NCBI GenBank assembly: GCA_900539605.1
Contig: UQCS01000005.1
Span: forward strand, 1 to 64,000
Direction of reading: 5' to 3'
Length of the DNA stretch: 64,000 bases
From: an uncultured Azospirillum sp.
Lineage (GTDB): Bacteria > Pseudomonadota > Alphaproteobacteria > RF32 > CAG-239
Shown: positions 25,283 through 34,555 of the stretch, one piece after another
Numbering within the stretch: position 1 is the first letter of the stretch
Layout: every line of letters begins with the position of its first letter
The notes under the pieces: generated by a model
Told to the model about the DNA's origin: nothing
The model's input: the letters and a program-made list of their open reading frames with translations, nothing else
Database searches by the model: none
Position numbers and translations under genes: made by a program

Positions 25283-26612
25283 AATATTTTTCGTCATCTG
25301 CCTGATTCTGTTCGGATCGGCCTTTTCTGCTCATGCCCGTTTGTTTAACATCAGCGAATATACCTTGTCCAACGGCATTAAACTGCTTGTTGTCCCCAAC
25401 CACAAAGCCCCGATCGTCAAACATATGGTATGGTATAACGTCGGGGCGGTTGACGAAAAACCGGGCAAGGGCGGTTCGGCCCATTTGCTGGAGCATCTGA
25501 TGTTTCGCGGCACCAAGAACATTCCGGGTTCCGAGTTTAACCGCATTCTGCAGCAAAATGGTGCCGACAGCAATGCTTTTACCTCTCAGGATTTTACAGC
25601 GTATCATCAAAATTTGGATATCAGCCGTCTGGAGTTGGCGATGTATATGGAAGCCGATCGGATGCAAAATCTTGAGTTCTCACCAATTGATTTTGAGACC
25701 GAACGAAATATTGTCTATCAGGAACGTAAGCAGGTGGTAGAAAACCAACCCTTGTCGGCTTTTTCGGAAAATATGCAGCACATCCTATGGCAGGATCATC
25801 CTTACGCCAACCCTGTTAGCGGTACCGAAACGGAAATTTTAAATCTTACTTCGGAGGATGTTATGGATATCTACCGGCGCTATTATGCTCCCGGTAATGC
25901 GGTAGTGGTCCTTGCCGGTGATATTGAACCGGAAACGGCTTATCGGTTGGCGGAGAAATATTATGGTAAAGTTCCGCCGCGCGACACCGGCAGCCGTATT
26001 GTTTTTCCCGATATGAACCCAACGCTTAAAAGCCGTTTGAACATGGAACTGCCGCGGGTCGAACTGCCGCGGATTATCCGTCGCTATATGGCGGATTCGT
26101 ATAATACCGATCCCGGGCGCATTTACGCGTTGGCGGTTCTTTCGCGTTATCTCGGCGAAGGCGATACCTCGGCGTTATACAAAGAGCTGGTGATTCGTCG
26201 CGAACTGGCCCTGGATGTTTCCTCTTCTTATAACTATGCTTCCCGCAGTTACGGCAGCTTTAACATTGCGGCAGTGCCGCAAAACGGCGTTTCGGTTGAA
26301 AAATTGCAACAGGCGTTGGATGAGGCTGTGGCTAACGCCGTTGATGAGATTGATGACAAAAAAATTGCCAAGATCAAAAACAAAATGCTGGCCGGACTGA
26401 TTTATCTTAAGGACAATCCGTTTGACGCCGCTTACATCGTCGGTTCGTTATATAGTATCGGCATGAGTCGGGAAGATATTGAGAATTATGCCGATAATAT
26501 TCGCAAGGTGAGCGCCGGTGACGTTCGCAAAGCTGCTCAACAACTGCTGAAAAATTATGCCGTTGCCGAAGGCGTGGTCAAACCGCAAAGCCGGGAGAAA
26601 GCGCATGATTAA
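25275..26612 (+). CDS. M16 family zinc peptidase, catalytic subunit
   Basis: 445 aa with a signal peptide (residues 1-21, ending HA). The inverted zinc motif HLLEH occurs in SAHLLEHLMFRGTKN, with the downstream Glu in NIVYQERKQVVEN, so the metal site is complete. These periplasmic insulinase-like peptidases degrade small peptides and may process secreted proteins. The following gene encodes a second M16 protein without the motif, and the two probably form a heterodimer, as in mitochondrial processing peptidase. Start overlaps the lipoprotein gene; the next gene begins eight bases before its end. Confidence 0.93.
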   Translation: MNKIFFVICLILFGSAFSAHARLFNISEYTLSNGIKLLVVPNHKAPIVKHMVWYNVGAVDEKPGKGGSAHLLEHLMFRGTKNIPGSEFNRILQQNGADSNAFTSQDFTAYHQNLDISRLELAMYMEADRMQNLEFSPIDFETERNIVYQERKQVVENQPLSAFSENMQHILWQDHPYANPVSGTETEILNLTSEDVMDIYRRYYAPGNAVVVLAGDIEPETAYRLAEKYYGKVPPRDTGSRIVFPDMNPTLKSRLNMELPRVELPRIIRRYMADSYNTDPGRIYALAVLSRYLGEGDTSALYKELVIRRELALDVSSSYNYASRSYGSFNIAAVPQNGVSVEKLQQALDEAVANAVDEIDDKKIAKIKNKMLAGLIYLKDNPFDAAYIVGSLYSIGMSREDIENYADNIRKVSAGDVRKAAQQLLKNYAVAEGVVKPQSREKAHD

Positions 26613-27981
26613 AAAATATTTTTGGTTGTGGATACTTCTGGTTGCCGGGCTTGTTTTCGGCGGTATGATGTTTTCTAAATCTGTTTTTGATCCGGCAGCG
26701 CTGGTCAAAAATTCCGAACTGGGCGGCCGTCGTTTTTCTGTGCCGGTTACTGAAGTGGTGTCGCCGCAATACGGAATAAAAGCCTATTTGCTGGAAGACC
26801 GTTCCAATCCGATTATCAGCGTCAGTTTTATTTTTGCACATGCCGGACTTGGTGCCGAACCGGAAGGTCAGGCCGGCATTTCCAAGGTAAGCGCGGCAAT
26901 GATCAGCGAAGCTGCCGGTGGTATGAATTCGCAGCAGTTTAAGGAAAAACTGGAAGACTATGCCATTTCGATCGGCTACAGTGCGGACAAAGATGATTTT
27001 TCGGGGCAATTGCTGACGATAAAGGAATTTGCGCCGGTCGCTTTTGAAATGCTGCGACAAACTTTGTTTGAGGCCCAACTTGATTCCGATGACCTGAAAC
27101 GGATTAAAAGACAGATGCTGGCCATGTTAAAACGGCAGAACGAAAGCCCGGAAAACAAACTAAGTTTGATTGCCAACCGAGAGATTTTCGGCAATCACCC
27201 CTACGGACGTAATCCGTTGGGCCGCAAGGAAGACATTCAAAAAATAACGGCGCAGGATATTCGTGGCTTTGTTGCCGCCAATTTAGGACTTGGCAATCTG
27301 ATTGTCGGTATTGCGGGCGATCTGAATCCCCAAGAGGCGGGCCGGATGCTGGATCAAATTTTTGGGGCGTTGCCGGAACAGGGAGCTGCTGACCGAGTGG
27401 CCGAAATCGTGCCCGATTTCGGCCTTGAGACGGTTAATGTCAATCAGGAATTAGCGCAAAGCGTTTCTTTTATTGCAGCAAAAGGAACCCGGCGTACCGC
27501 TGAAGACTTTTATCCCCTATATATTGCCAATTATATTCTCGGCGGTTCCGGATTAAATTCGCGTCTGAACTTATCGGCGCGGGAAAAAGAGGGCTTGACA
27601 TACGGCATTTATACCGGGTTGTCGATTCCGGATAAAAGTGCTCTGATTGTCGGCGGTTTTTCTTCCATGCCACAAAATTTTGCCCGCGTAGCGGAAATCT
27701 TTAGCCGGGAATGGAAAAAAATGGGACAGGAAGGCGTTTCGGCGTCAGAATTAAAAGAAGCCCAAGACTATTTGATTGCTTCTTACAATCTTCGGTTTGC
27801 CGATATTACGGCTATTTCCGATATGCTGGTTTATATGCAAAAAACCGGATTAGGCATCGATTTTTTACAAAAACGAAATGATTATGTTGCCGCGGTAACG
27901 GCAGAACAGGTTAATCAGGCCGCAGCCCGTTATTTTACGCCTGAAAATCTGCGCATGATTAACCTCGGAAAGTTTAATTAG
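26605..27981 (+). CDS. M16 family protein, non-catalytic partner
   Basis: 458 aa from the ATG at 26605, with GGGAG upstream. A single hydrophobic segment (residues 5-23) acts as signal anchor or signal peptide. The fold follows M16 peptidases (AGLGAEPEGQAGISKVSAA aligned to the usual active-site helix), but the HxxEH motif is missing: its place reads GISKVSAAMISE. An Arg/Tyr substrate-binding region is present near GSGLNSRLNLSAREKEGLTYG. It is therefore likely the alpha-type partner of the upstream catalytic protein. Overlap by eight bases suggests fixed stoichiometry. Confidence 0.9.
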   Translation: MIKKYFWLWILLVAGLVFGGMMFSKSVFDPAALVKNSELGGRRFSVPVTEVVSPQYGIKAYLLEDRSNPIISVSFIFAHAGLGAEPEGQAGISKVSAAMISEAAGGMNSQQFKEKLEDYAISIGYSADKDDFSGQLLTIKEFAPVAFEMLRQTLFEAQLDSDDLKRIKRQMLAMLKRQNESPENKLSLIANREIFGNHPYGRNPLGRKEDIQKITAQDIRGFVAANLGLGNLIVGIAGDLNPQEAGRMLDQIFGALPEQGAADRVAEIVPDFGLETVNVNQELAQSVSFIAAKGTRRTAEDFYPLYIANYILGGSGLNSRLNLSAREKEGLTYGIYTGLSIPDKSALIVGGFSSMPQNFARVAEIFSREWKKMGQEGVSASELKEAQDYLIASYNLRFADITAISDMLVYMQKTGLGIDFLQKRNDYVAAVTAEQVNQAAARYFTPENLRMINLGKFN

Positions 27982-27996
27982 ACTAGGAGAAATAAA

Positions 27997-29637
27997 ATGG
28001 AAAAAAATCTAACAAAAACCAAGGCTTGGAAAAAACTGGCCCTCCATTATCGTTTTTTTAAAGACGTAGAAATGAAAAATCTGTTTGCTTTGGATGCCCA
28101 GCGCGGTTCAAAATACACAATTCCGCTCGGACCGCTTCATCTCGACTACTCCAAAAACAGATTTAATGAAAAAACGATGCGTTATTTGCTGGATTTGGCA
28201 AACGAGGTTAAACTTCATGATAAAATAGAAGCGATGTTTACCGGTCAAAAAATCAATGTAACCGAAAACCGTGCGGTTTTGCATACGGCACTTCGCAACC
28301 GCCAGAATACGCCGGTATATGTCGACGGCAAAAATGTTATGCCGGATATTAATGCGGTGTTGGTCAAAATGAAGAAATTTACCGAAGCTGTCCGTTACGG
28401 CGAGTTTAAAGGTGCTACCGGAAAAAAACTTACCAACATTGTTAACATCGGTATCGGTGGCTCCGATCTCGGTCCTTACATGGCCACCGCGGCTTTGAAA
28501 GAATATTGGGCCAAAGATATTAAGTGCTATTTTATCTCCAACATTGACGGTTCTGCCTGCGAAGACGTCTTCAGCCAGGTTGATCCCGAAACCACTTTGT
28601 TTGTTGTAGTTTCCAAAACCTTTACCACTATCGAAACGCTGACCAACGCCAGAACCTGCCGCAAATGGCTGGTTGATGCACTGGGTGAATATGCGGTTGC
28701 CAAACATTTTGTTGCGGTGTCGACCAATACGGCCGAAGTTGAAAAATTCGGCATTAATCCGGAAAATATGTTTGAGTTCTGGGATTTTGTCGGCGGCCGT
28801 TACTCAATGTGGTCAGCGGTTGGTTTAACGATTGCGCTTGCGGTCGGTATGGATAATTTTGAAAAAATGCTGGATGGTGCCAACGAAATGGATCTGCATT
28901 TCCGCCATACGCCTTTTGAGCGCAACATTCCGGTTATTATGGCTTTGCTGGGGGTCTGGTACAACAACTTTTTCGGTTTTCACCAGCAGGGCATTATTCC
29001 TTATGACCAGGATTTGCGCTATCTGCCCAACTACTTGCAACAGTTGGATATGGAAAGCAACGGGAAATCAACCAACAAGAACAACAAGTTTGTCAAATAT
29101 GCCACCGGTCCGATTTTGTTCGGCGGTCCGGGGACCGATGTCCAGCATTCGTTTTTCCAGTTGATCCATCAGGGAACATCGATCGTGCCGTTGGATCTGA
29201 TTATTCCGGCAATTTCACATAACGAAATCGGTGATCATCACGAAATTTTGGTTGCGAACGCTCTCGCACAGGGCGAAGCTCTGATGTGCGGCAAAACGGT
29301 GGCCGAAGCGGCAATGGAGTTGTCCAAGGCCGGCAAAAACGCTGCTGAAATCAGCCGGTTGAAACGATATAAATCCTTTACAGGCAATCGTCCGACCAAC
29401 ACCATTGTTATTAAAAAGGTTGATCCGTATACGCTTGGCATGCTGGTTGCGATGTATGAACATAAAGTGTTTGTCGAAGGAGTAATTTGGGATATCAATT
29501 CGTTTGACCAGATGGGTGTCGAACTCGGCAAACAAATGGCTTTGAGCATCTTGCCCGAGTTGCAGGGCCATGCGTCGGGACTTCATGACAGTTCGACCCG
29601 CGGCCTGATTACTCTGATTAATAAAATTCGGAAATAA
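27997..29637 (+). CDS. pgi: glucose-6-phosphate isomerase
   Basis: Interconverts glucose 6-phosphate and fructose 6-phosphate. 546 aa, the length of the long bacterial type, with the two family signatures: VVSKTFTTIETLTNA near residue 207 and GGRYSMWSAVGL near residue 266. The active-site Glu and His regions MESNGKSTN and QHSFFQLIHQGT are intact, and the C-terminus has the usual VELGKQMA helix. AGGAGA precedes the ATG. It follows the M16 pair by 15 bp and mutL by 14 bp, so it is likely part of the same long operon. Confidence 0.97.
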   Translation: MEKNLTKTKAWKKLALHYRFFKDVEMKNLFALDAQRGSKYTIPLGPLHLDYSKNRFNEKTMRYLLDLANEVKLHDKIEAMFTGQKINVTENRAVLHTALRNRQNTPVYVDGKNVMPDINAVLVKMKKFTEAVRYGEFKGATGKKLTNIVNIGIGGSDLGPYMATAALKEYWAKDIKCYFISNIDGSACEDVFSQVDPETTLFVVVSKTFTTIETLTNARTCRKWLVDALGEYAVAKHFVAVSTNTAEVEKFGINPENMFEFWDFVGGRYSMWSAVGLTIALAVGMDNFEKMLDGANEMDLHFRHTPFERNIPVIMALLGVWYNNFFGFHQQGIIPYDQDLRYLPNYLQQLDMESNGKSTNKNNKFVKYATGPILFGGPGTDVQHSFFQLIHQGTSIVPLDLIIPAISHNEIGDHHEILVANALAQGEALMCGKTVAEAAMELSKAGKNAAEISRLKRYKSFTGNRPTNTIVIKKVDPYTLGMLVAMYEHKVFVEGVIWDINSFDQMGVELGKQMALSILPELQGHASGLHDSSTRGLITLINKIRK

Positions 29638-29651
29638 GAAGGTGATTGCCC

Positions 29652-31484
29652 ATGTCTATCCGCATTCTGCCCAATAATCTGGTCAATCAGATTGCCGCCG
29701 GCGAAGTTATTGAACGTCCGGCTTCGGTGGTTAAAGAGTTGGTTGAAAACTCTATTGACGCCGGTGCAACCTCAATAGAAATAACTTTGGTGGACGGCGG
29801 AAAATCGCTGATTGCGGTCAGCGACAACGGCAAAGGCATGGATAAAGAAGACTTAAATTTGGCGGTGGAAAGGCATGCCACGTCAAAGCTCCCGGACGAT
29901 GATTTGTTTCATATCAACTATCTCGGGTTTCGCGGCGAGGCCTTGCCGTCAATTTCGTCCGTGGCGCGGCTGAGCATAGTGTCGCGAACCCGGGAGGCGG
30001 AAAACGGATGGAGGCTTGAAGTCAACGGCGGGGTCAGACAGGAAGCGGTTCCTTCGGCGTCCGCAATCGGTACCAGAATCGAAGTCAGAGACTTGTTCTA
30101 TGCCACGCCGGCACGGCTCAAGTTTCTGAAAACCGGCAGCAGCGAAACCGCCCAGTGTATTGACATGGTTAATCGGATTGCTATGGCCAACCCGCAGGTG
30201 TCTTTTTATCTGATGGATGATCAAAAGAAAAAAATCAGTCTCAACGCGTGTCAGGGGGAATTGTTCGATGCCCGCCTGAAACGTCTCAGCGATGTGATGG
30301 GGCGGGAGTTTGGCGAAAATGCGCTGCTGATTGATGCGGCACGCGACAATATCCGCATCAGTGGCTACGTCAGTCTGCCGACTTTTAACAAAGCCAACTC
30401 GCTTTCTCAATATTTGTTTGTGAACGACCGGCCGGTGCGTGATAAATTGCTTCTTGGCGCAATCAGGGGGGCATATCAGGGAGTGCTGGAAAACGGACGT
30501 TATCCGGTTTGCGCGCTTTTCTTTGATGTCAACCCCGATTATGTTGACGTCAATGTTCATCCGGCTAAAGCCGAAGTTCGTTTTTTTGACAATGCATCTG
30601 TTCGTGATTTGTTGGTAAGCGCGATTCGTAATGTTTTGGCTGCCGGCAGTCGGCAGACCGCGGCACCGCTCAATCTGGAGAATTTTTTGCAAGACAGTCT
30701 GGAGGCTTCGGCGGCGGCCGTATCTTCTACCACAGAAAATGAAATGGTGTTTTTGAACGATTATGGCGTAGCGGTGTCGCCGGCACGTTTGCAAATGCCT
30801 TTGCCTTCGCGCGCGCCGAGAACAGGTTCGTTGCCGGAATTGGAACGACGTTTTTCGGTGCGAGCCGAAGAAGTATCTTTCTCTGAATCTGTCCCCGAAA
30901 CCGACGGTGTTCTGGGACAGGCCAAGGCTCAGTTTCATAATACCTATATCATTTCTCAAACTGCCGACAGTATTATATTAATTGACCAGCACGCTGCCCA
31001 TGAACGCATTGTGATGGAGAAAATGAAAAAAGTGCTGACGGAAGGAAGAAAGCCAGCCACTCAGATGTTATTGATTCCCGAAATTGTGGAATTGAATCTG
31101 CCGGATAAACAACGCCTGCTGGAAAATGCTGCCGGTCTGTCCGACTTGGGACTGGTGATTGAAGAATTTGGCCCGGCAGCGGTGATTGTCCGGGAGATTC
31201 CGGCCCTGATTAAAGATTGTGACGTGCGCCGCCTGGTCAATGATCTGGCCGAGCAAATTGCCGAATGGGGAACCGATTTTGCTCTTGAAGATAAGCTTAA
31301 CCACATTTGTGCCACCATCGCCTGTCACGGTTCAGTACGGGCAGGGCGAAGTCTTAATCTGGCGGAAATGAATCATTTGCTGCGTGAAATGGAAAAGACA
31401 CCTAACGCTGGTCAGTGCAACCACGGCCGTCCGACATATATCGAATTGAAAATAAAGGATATTGATAAGCTGTTTCATCGCTGA
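29652..31484 (+). CDS. mutL: DNA mismatch repair protein MutL
   Basis: Links mismatch recognition by MutS to strand incision. The 610-aa protein has the GHKL ATPase motifs VENSIDAGAT, SDNGKGMD and GFRGEALPSISSV in the N-terminal half. The C-terminal half has the endonuclease motif DQHAAHERIVME and the metal motifs ACHGSVRAG and CNHGRPT, so this MutL is the nicking type and needs no MutH. The start ATG at 29652 follows AAGGTG. Last gene of the lspA-to-mutL run on this strand. Confidence 0.96.
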   Translation: MSIRILPNNLVNQIAAGEVIERPASVVKELVENSIDAGATSIEITLVDGGKSLIAVSDNGKGMDKEDLNLAVERHATSKLPDDDLFHINYLGFRGEALPSISSVARLSIVSRTREAENGWRLEVNGGVRQEAVPSASAIGTRIEVRDLFYATPARLKFLKTGSSETAQCIDMVNRIAMANPQVSFYLMDDQKKKISLNACQGELFDARLKRLSDVMGREFGENALLIDAARDNIRISGYVSLPTFNKANSLSQYLFVNDRPVRDKLLLGAIRGAYQGVLENGRYPVCALFFDVNPDYVDVNVHPAKAEVRFFDNASVRDLLVSAIRNVLAAGSRQTAAPLNLENFLQDSLEASAAAVSSTTENEMVFLNDYGVAVSPARLQMPLPSRAPRTGSLPELERRFSVRAEEVSFSESVPETDGVLGQAKAQFHNTYIISQTADSIILIDQHAAHERIVMEKMKKVLTEGRKPATQMLLIPEIVELNLPDKQRLLENAAGLSDLGLVIEEFGPAAVIVREIPALIKDCDVRRLVNDLAEQIAEWGTDFALEDKLNHICATIACHGSVRAGRSLNLAEMNHLLREMEKTPNAGQCNHGRPTYIELKIKDIDKLFHR

Positions 31485-31539
31485 GAATGCGTAATGGTAT
31501 TTTTGTTTTATTGATAATAACAATTTGTTATTTTTTAGC

Positions 31540-31568
31540 TTGACTTTATATGACTAATTTTGTAAAAA
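31540..31568 (+). promoter_or_regulatory. promoter candidate for tRNA-His
   Basis: TTGACT (31540-31545), 17-base spacer, TAAAAA (31563-31568), 14 bp before the tRNA. Confidence 0.45.
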
Positions 31569-31581
31569 CACTTTCAGCAAT

Positions 31582-31659
31582 GGCGAAAGTAGCTCAGTTG
31601 GTTAGAGTACCGGTTTGTGGTACCGGGTGTCGTGGGTTCGAGTCCCATCTTTCGCCCCA
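31582..31659 (+). tRNA. tRNA-His (GTG)
   Basis: Cloverleaf with acceptor stem GCGAAAG/CTTTCGC, an extra G at position -1 opposite C73, anticodon loop TTGTGGT giving GTG, T-loop GGTTCGAGTCCC and an encoded CCA. The encoded G-1 with C73 is the general bacterial form; many Alphaproteobacteria instead lack G-1 and have A73. Confidence 0.95.
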
Positions 31660-31663
31660 TTAA

Positions 31664-31690
31664 AAAATCCTCCTTCGGGAGGTTTTTTTT
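31664..31690 (+). terminator. terminator of tRNA-His
   Basis: CCTCC / GGAGG stem with a TTCG tetraloop, flanked by A's and followed by eight T residues. Confidence 0.9.
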
Positions 31691-31871
31691 ATGGTGGAGC
31701 GATCTATAAACACATTAAAAAAATGACTGATAAATATCCGAGAAATCTTAATTTATATTCCTGCAAAAAATGAAATCGTCAAAAAAAGTTTTTTTGTCTA
31801 GAGTTTGACGCGTATATCGGATATATTGATCAAATCAATTTATTTTTTTGCAAATTAAAAACACCTATTAT

Positions 31872-33233
31872 ATGAAAACAAACCATCAACTTAGCAGCAA
31901 TTACGATGTTGTGATTATTGGCAGCGGTCCTTCCGGTCTTGCGGCTGCTTATTTTTTGCTCAATACCTCTCCGGCCTTAAAAATTCTGATGATTGACGCC
32001 GGATATTTGAGAAAAAAAGATAAGTGCTTTATGGAAGAAGACCTGAAACGTTTTTTCGAAAATCCCGAAGACGATGCAGACGAACCGCGTTTTTTTCAAG
32101 GCTGTCGTTATGCATCAAAGTGCGGTGTTTGTCAGACGATTGCCGGTTTTGGCGGTTGTTTGTCTCCCAATGTGTCGGCCAAGCTTTGCTTTCCGCCGTC
32201 GGGAAAACGATTACCCCGTTTGATTGGCGAACAAAAAGTGGATCAAATTGCCGCTCGGGTATGGGCGTTCTATTCCGGTTTTGCCGGTTTGAACCTGCCA
32301 TATCCGGTCTGTGACAGCAACGAAGGCAAGCAAAATATTGTCCGGATTGTTGCGACACAAGGACTGTCCCTGTTTGAGCATCCTTCTCATGTTGCGGGGG
32401 AACTCGAAATGAACCGTTTTTCGCGTGGCGTATATGACTGGCTTGATCAACGGATTGATATGGCACTCGGTTGTCCGGTCGATCCGGTGAAGGATATCGA
32501 TATCCATCGTCATCAGATTTGTCTGAATGACGGCAGTATGGTGGCTTATGATAAGCTTTTGCTGGCTACCGGAAGATTTGGGCATACGACAATCAAAGAC
32601 TTTTTTGATTGTCATGATATTGCGTACGAAACCGAAAATCTTGGATTTGGACAGAGAATGGTATTGCCAAACCGCTATTTGTGGCCGATCGGCCGCTATT
32701 ATCCCGATTTTAAGCTGAAGGGAGAAGACGAATTTTTCAAATATGAAACTTTCTGCTTTAACGGGTGTCGGCGAGGAGGGCGGCTCAAATGCATGAATTA
32801 CGGCGGTTTTGTTAATGTGGACGGGCTGGTGTCGGTTGACTTTGACGGAGATCGTTTCCATGATGTCGTCTATGGTAATTTTGCCGTTTTAACCGAATGC
32901 AAAGTGGCTGGAGTCGACTATAACAACGGGCGTCCCCAAGACGGTATTTCATTGCAGCGAATGCCGGTTTTGGGGACGGTGGCGTTTATGCGAAAGATTT
33001 ATCGGATTCTGGCCGAAGTCAATGGGGTTTCAGAAGCTGAAATCGGTCGTCAGGCTTTTTTCACGCCGATGGAGTATGAAAACATCTGGGCCCGGATTAA
33101 AACTGACAATGGCTTCTGGGTTCTTCCCGATGTTGCGGTCATCGGCGATGCATCCGGTATTGCAATGGACATTATTGCTTCAATGATTACCGGTTTTTAT
33201 ACCGCTGAACAACTGATTGAAGGGAGAGTGTAA
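31872..33233 (+). CDS. FAD-dependent oxidoreductase, unknown substrate
   Basis: 453 aa. The N-terminus has a Rossmann FAD loop, DVVIIGSGPSGLAAAY, and the C-terminus the second FAD contact VIGDASGIAMDIIASMITG. Between lie a Cys-rich stretch (CRYASKCGVCQTIAGFGGC) and a second Cys cluster (CFNGCRRGGRLKCMN). The overall form resembles the uncharacterised COG2509-type FAD dehydrogenases, but the Cys clusters are distinctive. The start is preceded by very AT-rich DNA with no Shine-Dalgarno sequence, unlike most genes here. It stands alone between a tRNA gene and convergent small genes, which suggests an accessory or acquired gene. Confidence 0.8.
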   Translation: MKTNHQLSSNYDVVIIGSGPSGLAAAYFLLNTSPALKILMIDAGYLRKKDKCFMEEDLKRFFENPEDDADEPRFFQGCRYASKCGVCQTIAGFGGCLSPNVSAKLCFPPSGKRLPRLIGEQKVDQIAARVWAFYSGFAGLNLPYPVCDSNEGKQNIVRIVATQGLSLFEHPSHVAGELEMNRFSRGVYDWLDQRIDMALGCPVDPVKDIDIHRHQICLNDGSMVAYDKLLLATGRFGHTTIKDFFDCHDIAYETENLGFGQRMVLPNRYLWPIGRYYPDFKLKGEDEFFKYETFCFNGCRRGGRLKCMNYGGFVNVDGLVSVDFDGDRFHDVVYGNFAVLTECKVAGVDYNNGRPQDGISLQRMPVLGTVAFMRKIYRILAEVNGVSEAEIGRQAFFTPMEYENIWARIKTDNGFWVLPDVAVIGDASGIAMDIIASMITGFYTAEQLIEGRV

Positions 33234-33252
33234 AAGCTCTCTCTTTTTTTGA

Positions 33253-33272
33253 TGCCCGAAAGGGCAGATTTT
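33253..33272 (+). terminator. weak terminator after the FAD oxidoreductase gene
   Basis: TGCCC / GGGCA stem with a GAAA loop, then GATTTT. Only four T residues. Confidence 0.45.
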
Positions 33273-33283
33273 CCGGCAAAAAT

Positions 33284-33321
33284 AAAAAACCGCTTTTCTT
33301 ACCAACGGTAAAAAAAGCGGT
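33284..33321 (-). terminator. terminator of the 56-codon gene
   Basis: 15-bp stem with one mismatch (33289-33303 with 33307-33321). On the minus strand it is followed by six T residues, 17 bp beyond the stop codon of the small gene. Confidence 0.75.
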
Positions 33322-33337
33322 GATATTTCGGCAACCG

Positions 33338-33508
33338 TTAATGAATTGAGGTTGCGGATTGTTTTTCGTCTTCCAGAATTTTGATCTGGGAGAGCAGGGC
33401 TTGTACGACTCTTTGATTGAGATTATGAACTTTGGCATACTCAATCAGTTGATTGTATTGCTTGTTTTTCAGCAATTCCAATTGTTGGTTGATCGTGAGA
33501 TACTTCAT
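33338..33508 (-). CDS. 56-aa helical protein, unknown
   Basis: Reads MKYLTINQQLELLKNKQY and ends EDEKQSATSIH. It is rich in Gln, Leu and Lys with heptad-like spacing, so probably one coiled-coil helix pair. Support for a real gene: a clean frame, a good terminator directly after it, and a promoter candidate on the minus strand (TTGCCA, 17 bases, TAAATA, about 33571-33543). There is no clear Shine-Dalgarno sequence. It lies just downstream of the frameshifted secreted-protein gene on the same strand. No family recognised. Confidence 0.5.
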   Translation of the reverse strand: MKYLTINQQLELLKNKQYNQLIEYAKVHNLNQRVVQALLSQIKILEDEKQSATSIH

Positions 33509-33574
33509 ACGGTAATTTGTTAAATAATTAATTTCATCATGTATTTAGCATGATTTTATTGCCTTGGCAAGTAC

Positions 33575-34374
33575 CTAATTGCGTTTTAAAGATATCATCT
33601 CCAGGTGGCGGTTATTCAAAAATTGTTCATAGAGATCTTTTTCAGTTAACAACGGTTTATTGCGGCTGGTCTCAATTCCGTGAAGCTTGCCGTCTTTTCC
33701 GATCTCCAATCCTTCCTGCTGCAGTTCTTCGGCAAACTTTTGCAAAAACTTGTCACCGTTGGGAACCTTCTCGGCGGTTTGTTGTTTTTTGATCACGATA
33801 TCTCTGATCAGCATCTTATCAATAAGCAGAGAAGACTGAAACCGTGTCTCCGGTTTGTCAACCGCCAGTCCTTTGTGGCGGCAGCGGGCATGATGAACCT
33901 GGTCAATTTCGGCATCGCTGATTTTACGGTCGCCCTGAAAACGCATTTGCGACAGGTTGCCGTGTTCGTCAATCGCAAAACTGACGTTATAGGAACCGAA
34001 GTCATATCCATGGACCTTTGAGGCGGTGGTATGATCCTTTTTATCCAGCAAAATGCCCGAAACTTTGAGGGCTTCTTCTTTGCTTAGGCCTGTCAGACTG
34101 AAAACTTCAATTAATTCGGATGGGGTAATACAGCCGTTGGAATCGATTTTTTGGAGATAAGTATCAAGAAAACGGTCACACTTCTCCTCACCGGCGTTAA
34201 TCTCGGTGAGAGCCAAGGCCAATTTTTGGGGCTGAAATATGCTTTGGGTGCCGTCTGCCGGTCGTGGGAAGAACTATGTTCCTGGGCGTTTACATTGGCG
34301 GATGAGAGTACGGCAACGCTTGTAACTAATATCAGAGCACGCCACTTTTGTGTCAGTTTGTCTTTGAGCTTCAT
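33575..34374 (-). pseudogene. secreted protein gene split by a frameshift
   Basis: From the ATG at 34374 the frame encodes a basic start and signal peptide (WRALILVTSVAVLSSANVNA), then runs on ~50 residues with abnormal composition and stops. The next frame carries the natural continuation, from near 34222 to 33575 (LALALTEINAGEEKCDRFL onward, 215 codons). The switch falls in CCCCAAAAA at about 34222-34230; one missing base there explains it. The body contains KIDSNGCITPSEL, a degenerate EF-hand-like loop, then a beta-rich part and a helical C-terminus. It may be a true pseudogene, a phase-variable tract or a sequence error. Family not recognised. Confidence 0.7.
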
Positions 34375-34470
34375 CGGCGTCTTCCTTATATGATAAATAA
34401 TGAATAATATTATAACATTTTTGATAAGAGGTCAAATAATATTGTTTGGGAGAAGAGAGAAAACGATTAT

Positions 34471-34555
34471 AGGACTGTTTGACCGCCTCGGGCCCTTCCG
34501 GGTTCGATCCCCTTAATATTGATTATGCGGAAAGTTTGGAGCGGGTAACGGGAAT
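34471..34555. repeat. 85-bp direct repeat, distal copy of tRNA-Gly 3' end
   Basis: Matches 34661-34745 at a fixed offset of 190 bp, with about seven mismatches, all in the first half. The last ~58 bp, including the final 19 bases of the tRNA-Gly gene with CCA, are identical. Duplication of a tRNA 3' end is what integrase attachment sites leave, but only 105 bp lie between the copies and no integrase is present. Confidence 0.8.

Noticed and set aside
34495..34515. T-arm-like GGGTTCGATCCCC suggesting a second tRNA gene
   Set aside because: No acceptor, D or anticodon arm fits around it; it belongs to the 85-bp repeat.
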